Origin: Piliocolobus tephrosceles
Lineage: Eukaryota; Chordata; Mammalia; Primates; Cercopithecidae
Length of the DNA: 64,000 nt
Direction of reading: 5' to 3'
NCBI RefSeq assembly: GCF_002776525.5
Contig: NC_045443.1
Span: forward strand, 60,844,016 to 60,908,015
Made by a program: the position numbers and the translations under genes. Position 1 is the stretch's first letter, and each line of letters opens with the position of its first letter. The notes below the pieces were generated by a model, which ran no database searches, was not told the origin of the DNA, and saw only the letters and a list, made by a program, of their open reading frames with translations. Shown one piece after another: positions 37,260 to 46,971 of the stretch.

Positions 37260-39144
37260 ATGAACCCCGGTGCCCCCAGCTACCCCACGTCCTCGCTCTA
37301 CCTGCAGGACCTCCATCCCGACGTGACCCACGCCATGCTCTAGGAGTTCAGCCCGGCCTGGCGCATCCTCTCCATCGGGGTCTGCAGGGACATGAACACC
37401 CGCTGCTCTTTGGGCTGCCCGTATGTGAACTTCCAGCAGCCGGCGGACGCGGAGCATGCTGTGAACACTGTGAATTTTGATGTTATAAAGGGCAAGGCAG
37501 TAGGCATCGTGTGGTCTCAGCGTGATCCATCACTTTGCAGAAGTGGAGTGGGCTACATATATTAAAAATCTGGACAAATCCATTGATAATAAACACTGTA
37601 TGATACATTTTCTCCTTTTGGTAACATCCTTTCATGTAAGGTGGTCTGTGATGAGAATGATTCCAAGGACAAAGTGGATTTGTACACTTTGAGACACAGG
37701 AAGCAGCTGAAAGAGCTATGGAAAAAATGAATGGAATGCTCCTAAATGATAGCAAAGTAGTTGTTGCATGATTTACGTCTCGTAAAGAAGGAGAAGCTGA
37801 ACTTGGAGCTAGGGCAAAAGAGTTCCCCAATGTTTACCTTAAGAATTTTGGAGAAGACATGGATGATGAGCGCATTAAGGATCTCTTTGGCAAGTTTGGG
37901 CCTACCTTAAATGTGAAAGTAATGACTGATGAAAGTGGAAAATCCAAAGGATTTGAATTTGTAAGCTTTGAAAGGCTTGAAGATGCACAGAAAGCTGTGG
38001 ATGAAATGAATGGAAAGGAGCTCAATGGAAAACAAATTTATGTTGGTAGAGCTCAGAAAAAAGTGAAACGGCAGACAGAACTTAAGCGCAAGTTTGAACA
38101 GATGAAGCAAGATGGAATCACCAGATACCAGGGTGTTAATCTTTATGTGAAAAATCTTGATGATGGCAGTGATGATGAACGTCTCCGGAAAGAGTTTTCT
38201 CCATTTGGTACAATCACTAGTGCAAAGGTTATGATGGAGGGTGGTTGCAGCAAAAGGTTTGGTTTTGTATGTTTCTCTTCACCAGAAGAAGCCACTAAAG
38301 CAGTTACAGAAATGAATGGTAGAATTGTGGCCACAAAGCCATTGTATGTAGATTTAGCTCAGCGCAAAGAAGAGTGCCAGGCTCACCTCACTAACCAGTA
38401 TATGCAGAGAATGGCAAGTGTATGAGCTACGCCCAACCCTGTAATCAACCCCTACCAGCCAGCACCTCCTTCAGGTTACTTCATGGAGCTCTCCCACAGA
38501 CTCAGAACGGTGCTGCATACCATCCTTCTAGCCAAATTGCTTAACTAAGACCAAGTCCTCGCTGGATTGCCTAGGGGGCCAGACCTCATCCATTCCAAAA
38601 TATGCCCAGTGCTATCCACCCAGCTGCCCCTAGACCACCATTTGGTACTATGAGACCAGCTTCTTCACAGGTTACACGAATCATGTCAACACAGCGTGTT
38701 GCTAACACATTAACACAGACAATTTGTCCATGTTCTGCAGCTGCTGCTGTGCAACTCCACATTATAACTATGCTGCGGGAGTTCGAAATCCTCAGAAACA
38801 TCGTAATGCACAGCCACAAGTTAGAATGCAACAGCCTGCTGTCCATGTACAAGGTCAGGAACCTTTTGACTGCTTCCATGTTGGTGTCTGCCCATCCTCA
38901 AGAGCAAAAGCAAATGTTGGGTGAACAGCTGTTTCCTCTTATTCAAGCCATGCACCCTTCTCTCGCTGGTAAAATCACTGGCATGTTGTTGGAGATTGGT
39001 AATTCAGAACTTCTTCATATGCTGGAGTCTCCTGAGTCACTCTGTTCTAAGGCTGATGAAGCTGTAGCTGTACTACAAGCCCACCAAGCTAAAGAGGCTG
39101 CCCAGAATGCAGTTAACAGTGCCACCTGTGTTCCAACAGTTTAA
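37260..39144 (+). pseudogene. PABPC1: Degenerate coding part of the PABPC1 retrocopy
   Basis: The original frame starts MNPGAPSYPTSSLYLQDLHP and reaches the Tyr-to-stop change at codon 28. Further in-frame blocks are 37859-38425 (188 codons, two RRMs nearly complete) and 38602-39144 (proline-rich linker out of register, then the intact MLLE-like end MLESPESLCSKADEAVAVLQ and the terminal PTV). The longest block lacks RRM1 and RRM2 and the MLLE domain, so no functional poly(A)-binding protein can be made. Confidence 0.9.
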
Positions 39145-39507
39145 AATTGATCAGGGACCACGAAAAGAAACTTTTACTTCACAGAAGAAAAATATCTAAA
39201 TATCAAAAAATGTAAACATTATGGAAAAAACATTGCAAATTATAAAATAAATTTGAAAAGAAACTTTGAACCTTATGTACCAAGCAAATGCCAGGTCTAG
39301 CAAACAACGCTAGTCCTAGACTACTTACTGATTTAAAAATTAAAACACACTCACACACACACACAAATAGTAAAATGTGAAAACACATTAATGTTTTACA
39401 GACTCTGGGAAAAAGAATTTTCAGTAAAGTACAACAATTTAAAGCATTCCTTTCTTTAATTTTGTAATTCTTTACTGTGGAATAGCTCAAAATGTCAGTT
39501 CTGTTTT

Positions 39508-39800
39508 TTTTTTTTTTTTTAGACGGAGTCTCGCTCTGTCACCCAGGCTGGAGTGCAGTGGCCGGATCTCAGCTCACTGCAAGCTCCACCTCCCAGGTTT
39601 AAGCCATTCTCCTGCCTCAGCCTTCTGAGTAGCTGGGACTACAGGCGCCCGCCACCTTGCCCGGCTAGTTTTTTGTATTTTTAGTAGAGACACGGTTTCA
39701 CCGTATTAGCCAGGATGGTCTCGATCTCCTGACCTTGTGATCCGCCCATCTTGGCCTCCCAGAGTGCTGGGATTACAGGCTTGAGCCACCGCGCCCGGCC
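39508..39800 (-). mobile_element. AluYR-type in the PABPC1 retrocopy 3' UTR
   Basis: Flanked by AGTTCTGTTTT (39497-39507 and 39801-39811); CGGATCTCAGCTCACTGCAA and GGCTTGAGCC mark the Old World monkey subfamily. Confidence 0.95.
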
Positions 39801-39925
39801 AGTTCTGTTTTAAGTAACAGAAATGATAACTGAGCAAGGAAACCTAATTTGGATTATAAAATTATTGCTTTAATAAAAATTCCTTAAACAGTGAAAAAAA
39901 ATAAAAAATAAAACACAAAAATTAG

Positions 39926-40071
39926 CCAGGCATAGTGGCCTGTGCCTGTAATCCCAGCTACTTGGGAGACTGAGGCAGGAGAATTGCTTGAACCCAGGAG
40001 GCAGAGGTTGCAGTGAGCTGAGATCGCGTCATTGTGCTCCAGCCTAGGCGACAGAGCAAGACTCAAAAAAA
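39926..40071 (+). mobile_element. Same Alu, right arm after the PABPC1 retrocopy
   Basis: Continues the Alu at CCAGGCATAGTGGCCTGTG through GACAGAGCAAGACTC and the tail. Confidence 0.93.
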
Positions 40072-40220
40072 TAATAATAATAAATAAATAAATAAATAAA
40101 TATCTCAAAAAAGAAGGGAGGGAGGGAGGGAAAGGGAGGGGAGGGATGGGGCGACAGAGCGAGACTCCATCTCAAAAAAGAAGAAAGGAAGGGAGAGAGG
40201 GGAGGGGAGGCAGAAGGGCA
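40072..40220 (+). repeat. AATA microsatellite and GGGA/GGAA-rich tract
   Basis: The tail of the split Alu expands to (AATA)n at 40068-40100, then a GGGAGG-rich tract. A short second copy of the Alu end (GGCGACAGAGCGAGACTCCA, 40151-40170) is followed by more GGAA/GGGA. Confidence 0.85.
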
Positions 40221-40718
40221 TTTGAGGGCATATTCTTTTTTCTCTCCATTAAATGAGGAACATAATATCACTCTGAAATTCCACTTCATTTTGTTAACCA
40301 TGTGCAGAGAATTTCGCCTTTAAAATACATGTGTTAAGGAACAGACAACGGAGATTGTCCCTTAGGCAGGAAGCTGATGTGTAAAACAGACTTTTCCCTC
40401 ACTGTGTACATTTTGATACCACATGAATTTTGCATCATATGCTTGTATCTCCCAATTAATTGTAAAGCCAACAAAACCTTGGCTCAACTTAATGAATAAC
40501 AAAAGTAATAGAGGGACCCTCTGACTTATATATGGCTATTATCTTCCCCATATATTTTGTTATCCCAATATACCTTGCACTGTAGCAAAGAATACTTGTG
40601 ATCATTTCAGCAGTTACAGAAGATCACAGAAAATAGTGGAGAAAGCAGGAAAGGTAGGAAGAGAGGGAGGGAAGAATAGAAAGGAAAGGAATAAAATATA
40701 GGCTGGTATAATAAAGTT

Positions 40719-41007
40719 GGTGCTGAGCGTGGTGGCTCACACCTGTAATCACAACACCTTGGGAGGTCAAAGCGGGCAGATCACTTGAGCCCAGGAGTTC
40801 TGAGACCAGCCTGGGTAACATGGAGAAACCCCATCTCTGCAAAATTACAAAAATTAGCTGGGCATGGTGGCACACACCTGCAGTCCCAGCTACTCAGGAG
40901 GCTGAGGTGGGAGGATCACTTGAGCACAAGACGTTAAGGCTGCAGTGAGCCGTGATTGCAGCTCCAGCCCTTTGAAACAGAGCCTGTCTCAAAAATAATA
41001 ATAATAT
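40719..41007 (+). mobile_element. AluJ-type
   Basis: Complete with an (AAT)n tail; the next Alu follows directly. Confidence 0.9.
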
Positions 41008-41008
41008 G

Positions 41009-41321
41009 GCTGGGCGTGGTGGCTCATGCCTGTAATCCCAGCACTTTGGGAGGCCGAGACGGGTATATCATTTGGGGTCAGGAGTTCAAGACCAGCCTGA
41101 CCAGCATAGTGAAACCCTGTTTCTACTAAAAATACAAAAAATTAGCTGAGAGTGGTGGCATGTGCCTGTAATACCAGCTACTCAGTAGGCTGAGGCAGGA
41201 GAATTGCTTGGACCCAGGAGGTAGAGGTTACAGTGAGTTGAGATCATGCCACTGCACTGCAGCCTGGGCTACAGAGCAAAACTCTGTCCAAAATAATAAT
41301 AATAATAAATAATAATAAAAT
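41009..41321 (+). mobile_element. AluS-type
   Basis: Complete, with an (AAT)n tail. Confidence 0.92.
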
Positions 41322-41422
41322 TAAAAGAATAGTCATACAAAGTCGGTGATTTGTGCTGAGCCAATTTCTCTTTTAGGGCATCACATCAGAAAACTAGATA
41401 AATATTATGACTAAAAGGTATT

Positions 41423-41740
41423 GGCCGGGCGCGGTGGCTCATGCCTGTAATCCCAGCACTTTGGGAGGCCGAGACGGGCGATTCATGAGGTCAAGAGACC
41501 GAGACCATCCTGGCTAACACGGTGAAACCGCGTCTCTACTAAAAAATACAAAAAAATAGCCGGGCGAGGTGGCGGGCGCCTGAAGTTCCAGCTACTGGGG
41601 AGGCTGAGGCAGGAGAATGGCGTGAACTGGGAAGGCGGAGCTTGCAGTGAGCTGAGATCCGGCCACTGCACTCCAGTCTGGGCGACAGAGCAAGACTCCG
41701 TCTCAAAAATAAATAAATAAATAAAAAATAACAAATAAAA
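41423..41740 (+). mobile_element. AluYR-type
   Basis: GAGACCATCCTGGCTAACAC, GGCGAGGTGGCGGGCGCCTG and GAGATCCGGCCACTGCACTC, with an (AAAT)n tail. Confidence 0.93.
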
Positions 41741-41885
41741 AAGTATGAAATAGAATTTGATAAAAAGACATCAAGTCAAGGGTAAATTGTCAATTGATAA
41801 CAATATTTTTAAATGCTTCGTGGAGGGAAATTCCATGTCACAAAGACTTAGAAAGAACAAACAGAAGGAAAACAAGCCTGTCACC

Positions 41886-41960
41886 TATATCTATCTATAT
41901 CTCTAGCTATATCTCCATCTCTCTATCATCCATCTACCTGTCTATATTTATATAGCTATG
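41886..41960 (+). repeat. TATC-type microsatellite
   Basis: Degenerate TATCTATATC/CATCTCTCTATC units. Confidence 0.8.
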
Positions 41961-42597
41961 GCAGAGAGATATATCTAAATTAAATAGGTAAATATATAAA
42001 AAGATATCAATTTGAGGTCTTTATGTGCTAAATACCTTTTGATAGTTTTGGTTACAAAGTAGAAATACAGAAACGAAAGTCACTTATTTTATTATGCAGT
42101 GGAAAGTGGATGACTCTCATGATGCAGGTGCAGTCTATGTCCGAAAGAGGGAGCAGTGAAATCACAGATAGCATCATGGTTTTTCTGACTTTTTGCTTCT
42201 GATATTTCTCAACTTAAGAACCAGAGGAGAGTAGGGAACTGGGAAAGGAGAGTATCACCAGTTGGATGAACAAATCTTTGGAGTAAGCGGTTGTCTCGCA
42301 CACTGCAGCTTTAGAGCCATTGAGCAGAACACCCAGCCACCAATGCCCCTCTGTGATTTCCTAAGTTCTTTCCTTTAACCTAAGAATTAAATACTTTTAA
42401 ACATTCAATAATTATCAAGATGATATCCTTGTTTCTAGAAGTTTTTAATTCTGCTTAAATGAACTGGTTAGAGTCTAAAATGTGTTCATCGTTAAATAAA
42501 CTGGTTAGAATCTAAAATGTGTTCATTATTTAATGAAAAATGGGTTCCTGTTCTTGACATTTGAGTGCTAAATCAGAAACAAAAAGTAGGACATGTT

Positions 42598-42900
42598 GGC
42601 CGAATGCGGTGGCACACGCCTGCAATCTCAGCACTTTGGAAGATCAAGGCGGGAGGATGACTTGACATCAGGAGATTGAGACCATCCTGGCCAACACAGT
42701 GAAACACTGTCTCTTCTAAAAATACAAAACTTAGCTGGGCATGGGGGCAGGCACCTGTAATCCCAGCTACTCAGGAGGCTGAGACAGGAGAATTGCTTGA
42801 ACCCAGAAAGCAGAGGTTGCGGTGAGCCGAGGTCACGCCCCTGCACTTCAGTCTGGGCAACAGAGTGAGACTCCATCTCAAAAAATAAAAAATAAAAAAG
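42598..42900 (+). mobile_element. AluS-type
   Basis: Complete with an AAAAATAAAAAATAA-type tail. Confidence 0.92.
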
Positions 42901-43229
42901 TAGGAAGTGTTTGTCAAAAGAGCCATATTAAAGTTTCTCAGAGTTTCAATAGCTTTAAATTACTCTTCACGTGAAAAGACAAATATTATTACTTAGATTT
43001 TATTAAGTGATACATTCATGATACATTTTATTAAATAATACATTCATGAGTTCCTCATATAAATTTCACTTAAAGTTACTTAAATTTAATAAATACTACT
43101 TAAATAACCATCAAGGCCTGTGGAAGTTCAATTGCATTTTCACATTGGCGTTGTCCTGCATGTCGGGTCTGTCTCTTATATTGTTCCACATTATCCAGAC
43201 AATTCAAGGAACAGGAAAGGCAGATGGCC

Positions 43230-44135
43230 AATAAACATATGTAAACATGTTCATCCTTTCTAGTAATCAGGGAAATGCACATTAAAATAAAAAGGAGAAG
43301 CCATTTATGTTCATCATATTGGCAAAAAGTTTAAAGTCAAATTTGAATTTATAGGAAAATGGATGCCTTTATGCATTGCCAGAGGAGGTTAAATTGGTAG
43401 AAGCACTTTGGAGAGCAATTTAGTCCATATAATGAAGTTAATGATGCACACTCCCTACAATCCAGCAGTTCCACTCCCCTTCAGTTAAAAACCTGGCTGC
43501 ACATTAGATTCATTATCCCAGTGGGCTATCAACCCATCGGCCTATTAAGAAAATCTTTTTGTTTCTTTTGAGGCAGGGTCTTGCCCTGTTGCCCAGGCTG
43601 GAGTATAGTGGCACAATCAACACCCACTGAAGCCTTGACCTCCTGAGCTCAAGAGATCTTTCCATTTCAACCTCCTAAGTAGCTAAGACTGCAGGTGCAT
43701 GTCACTATGCCTGGCTAGCTTTGAAATTTTTTGTAGAGATGAGGTCTCGCTATGTTGTCCAGGCTGGTCTTGAACTCCTGGGCTCCAGTGATACTCCCAG
43801 CTTGGCCTCTCAAATGTGGGATTGCAGGTGTGAGCCACTGTGCCCAGCCCCTATGAGAAATTCTTGTACATATACATAGAAAACAAATTCAAAAATTTTC
43901 ATAGCATTGCTTATAACAAAAAAATGGAAATAATGTCCATCAACAGGAGTATAAAGAAATAAAATGTTGTATAGTCATTCAACAGAAAACTAATAAAACT
44001 ATAGAAAATACAGGCACATGCAGCGTGATTGAATCTCTCAAATACAATTTTGAGAAGTAATAGGCAAAGGACACATACAGTGGGATTCTAGATAGCAATT
44101 AAAATGAATAAACTAAACCTATAAATAAATCCTGT
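43230..44135 (+). mobile_element. Old L1 ORF2/3' fragment split by an Alu
   Basis: Fragments 43230-43547 and 43851-44135 carry diverged ORF2 3'-end text (GGGAAATGCACATTAAAATA, CTACAATCCAGCAGTTCCAC, and after the Alu AATAATGTCCATCAACAGGA). Confidence 0.65.
43548..43850 (-). mobile_element. AluJ-type
   Basis: GAGGCAGGGTCTTGCCCTGT to TGTGCCCAGCC; splits the old L1. Confidence 0.9.
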
Positions 44136-44171
44136 GCTAGTTTTCTACAGCTTCTATTTAAAAAGGTACCA

Positions 44172-44503
44172 GGCCAGGCACGGTGGCTGATGCCTGTAAT
44201 CCCAGCACTTTGGGAGGCCAAGGCAGGTGGATAACCTAAGGTCAGGAGTTTGAGACCAGCATGGCCAACATGGTGAAACCTACTACTACTAAAAACCTAC
44301 TACTACTAGAAACCATCTCTACTAAAAATATAAAAATTAGCTGGGCATGGTTGTGGGTGCCAGTAATCCCAGCTACTCGGGAAGCTGAAGCAGGAGAATT
44401 ACTTGAACCCAGGAGGTGGAGGTTGCCGTGAGCTGAGATTGCATCATTGCACTCCAGCCTGGGTGACAAGAGCAAAACGCCATCTCAAAGAAAGAAAAAA
44501 AAA
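44172..44503 (+). mobile_element. AluS-type with internal duplication
   Basis: The middle repeats ACCTACTACTACTA twice (around 44278-44308) before resuming CATCTCTACTAAAAATA. Confidence 0.92.
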
Positions 44504-44513
44504 GTTACCATAG

Positions 44514-44801
44514 GCCGAGGCAGTGGCTCACATTTGTAATTCCAGCACTTTGGAAGGCCAAGGTAGGAGGATCACTTGAGCCCAGGTCTTTAAGACCAGC
44601 CTGGGCAACATGGCAAGACCTTGTTTCTACCAAAAGGAAAAAACTAGCTAGGCATGGTGGTGCATGCCTGTAGTCCCAGCTACTCAGGAAGCTGAGGTGG
44701 AAGGATTGCTGGAGTCCAGGAATTCAAGGCTACAGTGAGCCATGTTCACACCACTGCACTCCAGCCTGGGCAACCGAGCAAGACCCTGTCTCAAAAACAA
44801 T
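44514..44801 (+). mobile_element. AluJ-type
   Basis: GGCCGAGGCAGTGGCTCACA to CCCTGTCTCAAAAAC. Confidence 0.9.
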
Positions 44802-44913
44802 CACTGAAAACTTAACGGCTTGAAACAATACAAATTTATTCTCTTACCTTTCTAGAGATTCGAAATCCCAAATGGCAGTCACTGAGCTAAAATCAAGATG
44901 TCAGAAGGATTGT

Positions 44914-45292
44914 TGTGTTGTTAATGTGTCCCTCAAGAAGTAAGTGTTAGAAACTCAATCTCCAATGCAATAGTGTCAGGAGGTGGGGCCTAATAGGAAA
45001 TGTTTAGATCATGAGGGCTCCACCCTCATGAATAGGGTAATGCAGATTAGAAAAGGACTTGAGGCTGTGAATTTGCACTCTCTCTCTCTCACTCTGTCTC
45101 TCTGTCTTTCACCCCTCATGCCCTCTCACATCCCATCATGGCATGACACAGCCAGAGGCCCTTGCCAGATGCCAGGTCTCTTGATCTTGGACTTCCCAGC
45201 CTCCATGACTATGAGAAATAAATTTCTTTTCTTTATATATTACGCGATCTGTGCTACTCTGTTATAGCAACACAAAATGGACTAAGACAGCT
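44914..45292 (+). mobile_element. MLT1/MST-type MaLR LTR, sense
   Basis: Begins near TGTTGTTAATGTGTCCCTC, includes CAGGAGGTGGGGCCTAATAG and CATGAGGGCTCCACCCTCAT, then a (TC)n expansion at 45079-45112, GCCTCCATGACTATGAGAAA, an AATAAA, and the end CAAAATGGACTAAGACAG. Inserted in the antisense MLT1. Confidence 0.7.
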
Positions 45293-45469
45293 GTGTTTCT
45301 TCCTGAGGGCTATACGGGATAATTCATATCTTTGTTTTATTCAACTTCTAGATGCTACCTGCCTTGCTGGGCTTGTGGCTTCTCCTTTCATCTTCAAAGC
45401 CAGCAATTCCATCTGCAACCTTAATTCCCCTTTGCCATATAAGGTAACATATTCACAATGCAGGGCAAA

Positions 45470-46031
45470 AATAATAATAATAATTTCCCTCTACCCTCTT
45501 AGGGTCAGTGGCTGAGTCTGTGAAATAAACTGATAAAAGACGTATTAAGAAGAGAAAAGCATACACATTTTATTTGATCTTAAAAGTTTTAAATGGGAAG
45601 GGGAAATTATGGAAAAGAGAACCCTCTCAACCCGCCCCAAAGAAGTAGCCAGACTTGGAGGCTTTTTTACCACTTCAAGGATGACAAATGTATAGAGAAA
45701 TGACAAGACAAAGGAAAGAGGTTTCTAAATGTTCTAGCAGTGATAACTTGTGAAAAGGTAAATGTAGGAGAATCATTAATGTTAGCCCCCCAGGGTTAGC
45801 CAGTAAGGTTTCTTTATGTGACTCTTCTGGTACCATTTCTGTCTATGGCACTGAGGGTTGTTCTCTCTACTACAGGACAGGGAGGGATACCTTCACAAGG
45901 AAAATTTATACCCTGTTTTTAGGAAGATGGAAGGAGGGCAGTGAACTTTTTCTCAATTGTCTTCAACTTGAAATAATACTTACGTCAGGGTAGAATATTT
46001 GGGGGTGGAAAATTCTGATCCCCTACAACAG
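45470..46031 (-). mobile_element. LTR-like element, family unassigned (copy 1 of 3)
   Basis: Left part reads CTCTTAGGGTCAGTGGCTGA and GAGAAAAGCATACACATTTT. The right end is CTGATCCCCTACAACA, which reversed begins TGTTGTAGGGGATCAG. Its reverse complement aligns by eye with the sense copy ending near 61545 and with 51050-51590, sharing the CTTATCAGTTTA-like and CCTAAGAGGGTAGAGG-like ends. Confidence 0.45.
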
Positions 46032-46302
46032 ATTCAAGGGATTAGGATGTTAACTTTTTTTGCAGGATGGGGGGTAAAAGGGTGTAACTGTCTGATGGAT
46101 TTTTCTTTTCTGCTGCCGAAAAAAGATGATACAGAGAACAGCAGAAGTTGCCATAGAGAAAGAGGTTAATTATCACAAGGTAGCTGAGCAGAAGGACAGG
46201 AGATATTTCTCAAATCTGCTCCCCAGTAATTCAGAGGCTAGAGTTTTTAAGGATAATTTGGTGTGCATGTGGATAGGGAATGGGTGCTGCTGATTAGCTG
46301 GG

Positions 46303-46936
46303 GACGAAAAATTCATAGCATTAAATGCTGACAACAGAAATCTGGAAAGATCTAAAATCAACACCCTAACATCACAAAAGAAGTAGAAAGGCAAGAACAA
46401 ACAAATTCAAAAGCTAGCAGAAGACAAGAAATAACTAAGATCAGAGCAGAACTGAAAGAGATAGAAATGCAAAAAAGTCTTCAAAAAATCAATAAGCCTA
46501 GAAGCTGGGTTTTTTTGAAAAGATTAACAAAATAGATAGACCACTAGCTAAACTAATAAAGGGGAATCAAATACACACAATAAAAAATGATAACGTGGAT
46601 ATCACCACTTATCCTACAGAAATATAAACTACCATCAGAGAATACTATAAAAGCCTCAGCTGGGCGTGGTAGCTCATGCCTGTAATCCCAGCACTTCGGG
46701 AGGCTGAGGTGGATGGATGACCTGAGGTCAGGAGTTCGAGACCAGCCTGACCAACATGGTGAAACCCCATCTCTATTCAAAAAAACAAAAATTAGCCAGG
46801 CATGGTGGTACATGCCTGTAGTCCCAGATACTCGGGAGGCTGAGGCAACAGAATCGCTTAAACCTGGGAGGCAGTGGTTGCAGTGAGCCAATATTGCACC
46901 ACTGCACTCCACCTGGGCAACAGAGAATCTGTCTCA

Positions 46937-46971
<35 letters not shown>

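Larger units (their letters stand above)
36780..39905 (+). pseudogene. PABPC1: PABPC1 processed retropseudogene, interrupted by an AluYR
   Basis: An intronless copy of cytoplasmic poly(A)-binding protein 1 mRNA. It retains the GC-rich 5' UTR with the A-rich autoregulatory tract (36852-36905), a start codon at 37260, the body, the stop at 39142-39144, the 3' UTR, and a poly(A) tail from 39894. Matches include AKVMMEGGCSKRFGFVCFSS (RRM4), QMKQDGITRYQGVNLYVKNL, and in the C-terminal MLLE domain EQKQMLGEQLFPLIQAMHPS. It is dead: codon 28 (Tyr) is TAG at 37341, frameshifts split the N-terminal RRMs, RRM3/RRM4 survive as one frame (37859-38425) ended by Arg to TGA at 38423, and the linker is scrambled. 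An AluYR (39508-39800) splits the 3' UTR. Flanking duplications AAAATACAAAGTTAG (36765-36779) and AAAACACAAAAATTAG (39910-39925) show L1-mediated insertion into an Alu. The match to the PABPC1 UTRs argues against PABPC3 or PABPC4. Confidence 0.95.
44150..45460 (-). mobile_element. MLT1-type MaLR LTR in three pieces
   Basis: Pieces at about 44140-44170, 44802-44912 and 45293-45460 read as one antisense MLT1-like LTR (TGTGCTAGTTTTCTACAGC, CTTAACGGCTTGAAACAATA and CAAATTTATTCTCTTACC, then TTCCTGAGGGCTATACGG). Two Alus and a second, sense MaLR LTR separate them. Confidence 0.55.

Noticed and set aside
37859..38425. A 188-codon RNA-binding (RRM) protein gene
   Set aside because: It is the surviving RRM3/RRM4 frame of a processed PABPC1 copy with upstream stops, frameshifts and a poly(A) tail.
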